From Oscillospiraceae bacterium (lineage in GTDB: Bacteria > Bacillota > Clostridia > UMGS1810), in the NCBI GenBank assembly GCA_022769845.1, contig JALEIO010000128.1, positions 1 through 28,495 of the forward strand: 28,495 nucleotides of DNA. Direction: 5' to 3'. The notes beneath the pieces were generated by a model. It saw only the letters and a program-made list of their open reading frames with translations. It was not told the DNA's origin and made no database searches. Positions 25,864 through 28,495 of the stretch are shown piece after piece. The translations under genes were made by a program, and so were the position numbers. Every line of letters starts with the position of its first letter. The stretch's first letter is position 1.

Positions 25864-25959
25864 AATGTCGTGAACCTAAAAATAGCATTTCTGTTTTTAG
25901 GTGTGAAATTGTAAATTTCACACAAATGGTTTTGCAAAACCATTTGTTCAGTAGACATT
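25864..25959. repeat. Cloverleaf-shaped palindromic repeat element
   Basis: The ends AATGTC (25864-25869) and GACATT (25954-25959) pair, as do TGAAC/GTTCA just inside them. Three hairpins follow each other without gaps: CCTAAAAA/TTTTTAGG (25875-25882, 25894-25901), GTGTGAAATT/AATTTCACAC (25901-25910, 25914-25923), and a perfect 26-bp palindrome at 25922-25947 whose half is ACAAATGGTTTTG. Direct repeats ATTT (25860-25863 and 25960-25963) flank it. It resembles small intergenic repeats or miniature mobile elements. Only one copy is in the window, so repetition is not shown. Confidence 0.65.
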
Positions 25960-27550
25960 ATTTAAATGCATTTACAATTTCGGCGTCGCTGTAGAATAAC
26001 AGCAAATCGCCCATCGGAAGCTTAATTTTCAAGTCAATCCACACTGTATCGCCCTTTGATACAGTAATGTCAGCGCATTTATACTTATCGCCGATTGCAG
26101 CCGCGAGGCTTGCGCCGTCTGCCTCGGTAATTTCTGCTTTAATTCTGTAAACAAAATACGATTCGGGATTTGTCACAAGCGTTGGATAATAAGTAAGACG
26201 CGCTTTTATTCCTTTGCCTGCAAGCGTTCTTTCCATTTCGGCAAGCGGATTTATAAACATCTTATTCATAGCACTTGCAAAAGAATAGCTCTCACTCGCC
26301 GCCGCACTGCTTATTTTATTTGCGTAAACATATGTCGGAATGCTGTTTATAATCGCAGTATAATCTTCGTAATTTGCGGGATATTTCGCAACTTCGGTAT
26401 TAAGATTTTCGTTTGTGCCGCTGCCATCCGATGAATACGAAATCTGCGTACCGATAAGCGAATCAAGCTGCAAAAGAATACAAGCAAATTCTTTCATCGT
26501 AATTTCCTTGTCAGGGTGCAAATTCCCGTCCGCATAAAGATTAATTCCATTTGCCGCCGCATAGTCAAGGTATTTTTTCTGTATATCGTTAGTTGTGGGC
26601 GTATCAGGATACGAAGCATTTGTTTCAAATTTTGCCGACTTTGCAACAAGCTTTATAAGGTTGAAGCACATTTCGGAAAGCGTATCGCCAACATTCGCAT
26701 TTTTATTCACAAAATCAACCGTATTCGGCACGCTTGCGAGCGTTTCATTGCGCACAACGTAAAACTCTTTGCCGTACTCGCAGTCAAGCTCGTTAACCGC
26801 CGAAACATTTTTAAACGTAAGATTATACTGTCTTGAACCAAAACGCAAAGCCGCTCTTGCCATTTCGCCGTTTGTAAAGGTCGCATTCGGGTTATATTCT
26901 TTGTCAAAAAGAATCTGGCTGTTAAATACCGTCTTCAAAATATCATCAGAAACAGTGTTGACAAAGTCTTTTGCAGGCGAATTTTCATTTATTGCTCTTG
27001 AACGCACGATAAGCGCCGCCCCCTCTGCGCGTGTCAGCGTATCGTCAAGTCGCAAATGAAGTCCGTCATCACCCGTCATAATTCCGTAGGTGTAACCCCA
27101 CGCCACCGAGTCCTTGTTGTCCGACTGATTTGTGATAATGCTCGGTGCGGCAATGCCCTTTTTACTGCCATTGCGCTTCCAAATTAGGTTTAAAACCTCA
27201 CCTCGTGTAATTGCTTTGTCAGGCAAAAACTGCGTTCCCGAAACGTCAAGTCCTGAATACATAATGTAATCATAACCCCAGTGGCTCTCGTCAACATCGG
27301 TATAAACCACATCAGTTTTTTCACTGCCTTTGCCAATCATTTTAACAAATTCCGCTCTTGTAACAGTGCCGTCAGGACGAAAAGTTCCGTCATCATAGCC
27401 GTTAATCGTGCCGTCGTTTATAAGAGCGTCAATGTACGTTTTCCCCCAATGACCGTCAAGGTCGGAAAACGAAATTGCACAAACGCCCATTATTCCGATT
27501 GTTGAAATAATTAAAGCAATGGTTAAAATTAAGCTTATAATTTTTTTCAT
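25958..27550 (-). CDS. Secreted protein with N-terminal SLH repeats
   Basis: 530 residues; AGGGGG before the ATG. Signal peptide 1-25. SLH repeats at about 28-73 (TINGYDDGTFRPDGTVTRAE), 82-127 (FLPDKAITRGEVLNLIWKR) and 146-187 (LTRAEGAALIVRSRA). Two further degenerate copies follow near 200-240 (NPNATFTNGEMARAAL) and 325-370 (LYADGNLHPDKEITMKEF). The last 140 residues are a mixed alpha/beta domain that I do not recognise. SLH repeats attach proteins to the secondary wall polymer, so this is a cell-surface protein. It follows the HPr-kinase-like gene by 21 nt and probably shares its transcript; the terminator at 25808-25846 ends the unit. The stop codon lies at the junction with the cloverleaf repeat. 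Confidence 0.88.
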   Translation of the reverse strand: MKKIISLILTIALIISTIGIMGVCAISFSDLDGHWGKTYIDALINDGTINGYDDGTFRPDGTVTRAEFVKMIGKGSEKTDVVYTDVDESHWGYDYIMYSGLDVSGTQFLPDKAITRGEVLNLIWKRNGSKKGIAAPSIITNQSDNKDSVAWGYTYGIMTGDDGLHLRLDDTLTRAEGAALIVRSRAINENSPAKDFVNTVSDDILKTVFNSQILFDKEYNPNATFTNGEMARAALRFGSRQYNLTFKNVSAVNELDCEYGKEFYVVRNETLASVPNTVDFVNKNANVGDTLSEMCFNLIKLVAKSAKFETNASYPDTPTTNDIQKKYLDYAAANGINLYADGNLHPDKEITMKEFACILLQLDSLIGTQISYSSDGSGTNENLNTEVAKYPANYEDYTAIINSIPTYVYANKISSAAASESYSFASAMNKMFINPLAEMERTLAGKGIKARLTYYPTLVTNPESYFVYRIKAEITEADGASLAAAIGDKYKCADITVSKGDTVWIDLKIKLPMGDLLLFYSDAEIVNAFK

Positions 27551-27571
27551 TTGTAAACCCCCTGTTTTGTG

Positions 27572-28426
27572 TTAAATCCGCACCGTATTCATAACTGTTT
27601 CAACCGCCTCTTTGTCAGGCGTGCAGTTTAAAAGATACACAGGCGTTGTTTTTAAAATTTTTTCAGTAAACTCCATACAAAGTTCTAAATAATCAGCAAC
27701 AAGCGGCTTTCTTACTTCATTTACAAAATAAGAAATTGCCTTTGCACCTGAAATTTTTTCAATTTTATTTGTTTTGCCCCTATGCAAAAACACTATGGCT
27801 TTAAGTGGGGCAAATTGATTCTTATTAATTCCGCTTGTACCTGCAAACGGCGAACCATAGAGGTACGGAATATTATTTTCAAATTTTATAACAGGCGTGT
27901 CGTCATTTACAATAACCGTGTCAGGGTAAACCTCTTGCCAAATGGACGTATGGGTGGATTTTCCCGTACCCGATTTTGCCGAAAATGCGATTGCACTGCC
28001 GTTTAAAATAATTGACGAAGAATGAAGAACGCCGCATTTATTTTTCAGCATAGCATACGAAAACGCTTCGCCTATTGCAAAAAATGATATATACCAAATG
28101 TCAACACCGTATATTTTTTTGCGGTTTGCAACAGCAACCTTTGCGTGTTTGCCGTCAGGCGAAATATCGTTTCTCAACAAAGGACCTTCATCGTCAATAC
28201 GCATTGTGCACACGCCGCCGTCCTCGTTTACGCAGTGCTGCCACTTTCTGCACGGAAGTGTAAGCTTTGCGCTCGGCATTGGTATTTTGTCCATAACAGA
28301 AAACTCAACTTCAAAGTCAAAATTCGTTATTTTGTCAAAAGTTATGTAATCTTTAAAAAGCTCGTCAAACTCTTTAAATGGTGCGCCCGATATCCGCACA
28401 TAAAAATTTGCAATTTTCAAGTTCAT
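27572..28426 (-). CDS. HPr kinase/PEP carboxykinase-like P-loop protein
   Basis: 284 residues; GGAG before the ATG. The C-terminal half carries a P-loop AKSGTGKST (150-158) in the setting VLHSSSIILNGSAIAFSAKSG, followed by VIVNDDTPVI (171-180) and YLYGSPFAG (188-196), as in the HprK/PCK-fold ATPases. It lacks the HprK N-terminal domain, and its NDD motif sits where HprK has its Walker B aspartates. The first 110 residues are a beta-rich domain typical of these stand-alone relatives, which in Clostridia are often next to PqqD-like or surface-protein genes. It is therefore not the catabolite-repression HprK; its phosphorylation target, if any, is unknown. It is probably co-transcribed with the SLH protein downstream. 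An upstream partner may lie beyond the right edge. Confidence 0.8.
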   Translation of the reverse strand: MNLKIANFYVRISGAPFKEFDELFKDYITFDKITNFDFEVEFSVMDKIPMPSAKLTLPCRKWQHCVNEDGGVCTMRIDDEGPLLRNDISPDGKHAKVAVANRKKIYGVDIWYISFFAIGEAFSYAMLKNKCGVLHSSSIILNGSAIAFSAKSGTGKSTHTSIWQEVYPDTVIVNDDTPVIKFENNIPYLYGSPFAGTSGINKNQFAPLKAIVFLHRGKTNKIEKISGAKAISYFVNEVRKPLVADYLELCMEFTEKILKTTPVYLLNCTPDKEAVETVMNTVRI

Positions 28427-28450
28427 TTTTTTCTCCGCTAACTAACAATA

Positions 28451-28470
28451 GGCGGGTTATATAACCCGCC
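28451..28470 (-). terminator. Perfect 20-bp palindrome, possible weak terminator of an upstream gene
   Basis: GGCGGGTTATATAACCCGCC folds into an 8-bp stem with a 4-nt loop. On the minus strand it is followed by TATTGTTAGTT, a poor U-tract. It lies 24 nt before the HPr-kinase-like start codon. A minus-strand frame ending at 28477 (YNLNL then TAA) could be the end of the preceding gene, but only about 18 nt are visible. Confidence 0.4.
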
Positions 28471-28495
28471 CGTTAATTATAAGTTTAGATTGTAA

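Noticed and set aside
25864..25959. tRNA gene suggested by the cloverleaf shape
   Set aside because: There is no CCA-type acceptor pattern, T-loop GTTCRA-type context or anticodon arm of the right size; the arms are long AT-rich palindromes.
25864..25959. CRISPR repeat
   Set aside because: A single copy with three different palindromes; no regularly spaced repeat units or cas genes.
27572..28426. Catabolite-repression HPr kinase/phosphorylase (hprK)
   Set aside because: It lacks the HprK N-terminal domain and the standard motif set; only the P-loop core is shared.

Overview
The window looks like part of a chromosome from an AT-rich, anaerobic member of the Clostridia. The evidence is S-layer homology (SLH) domains, a YesN/YesM-type two-component pair, CUT1 sugar-transporter genes without their own ATPase, strong GGAG-type ribosome sites, and a radical-SAM [FeFe]-hydrogenase maturase (HydE). 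The style (large secreted multi-domain proteins, SLH anchoring, sugar ABC transport) would suit a fibre- or glycan-degrading gut or anaerobic-digester bacterium. I cannot name the genus.

Region 1 (1-20955, minus strand) holds ten genes in two probable transcription units. The distal unit reads from about 21.0 kb: an 886-residue protein with two DUF6273-like modules, a 542-residue protein with three C-terminal SLH repeats, an 864-residue protein with a degenerate SLH-like N-terminus, and a 1143-residue clan GH-A glycoside hydrolase with a CBM9-like C-terminus. A second promoter at about 10.53 kb starts the second unit: a lipoprotein sugar-binding protein, two CUT1 permeases, a 709-residue DUF6273/LamG-like protein, a 983-residue GH39-like hydrolase, and a third DUF6273/LamG-like protein cut by the left edge. 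Gaps inside each unit are short (5-31 nt), except for a 95-nt gap with a hairpin after the binding-protein gene.

Region 2 (20956-24628) is the divergent control region and the regulator pair on the plus strand: an AraC-type response regulator overlapping a LytS/YesM-type histidine kinase, closed by a 13-bp-stem terminator. The kinase appears to carry two consecutive membrane-sensor-membrane units. The two minus-strand promoters share a 43-bp block (32 of 43 positions identical by my hand alignment) at the same distance from the -35 box. I read it as the probable operator of this response regulator, so one surface sensor would switch on both units: surface enzymes and binding proteins first, then uptake and further enzymes. 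That is the layout of a Gram-positive polysaccharide-utilisation locus.

The most unusual content of the locus is the set of four DUF6273-like modules. They fall into two subtypes: A and B are fused in one protein in unit 1, and occur as two separate proteins on either side of a hydrolase gene in unit 2. Their function is unknown; surface glycan binding is my inference.

Region 3 (24629-28495, minus strand) is a separate neighbourhood: hydE with its own strong promoter, a terminator whose T-run sits almost against that promoter's -35 box, a 96-bp cloverleaf-shaped palindromic repeat, a second SLH protein, and an HPr-kinase-like P-loop protein. No tRNA, rRNA, CRISPR array, insertion sequence or phage gene was seen. 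The longest gene-free stretch is about 260 bp (20956-21219) and is filled by divergent promoters.
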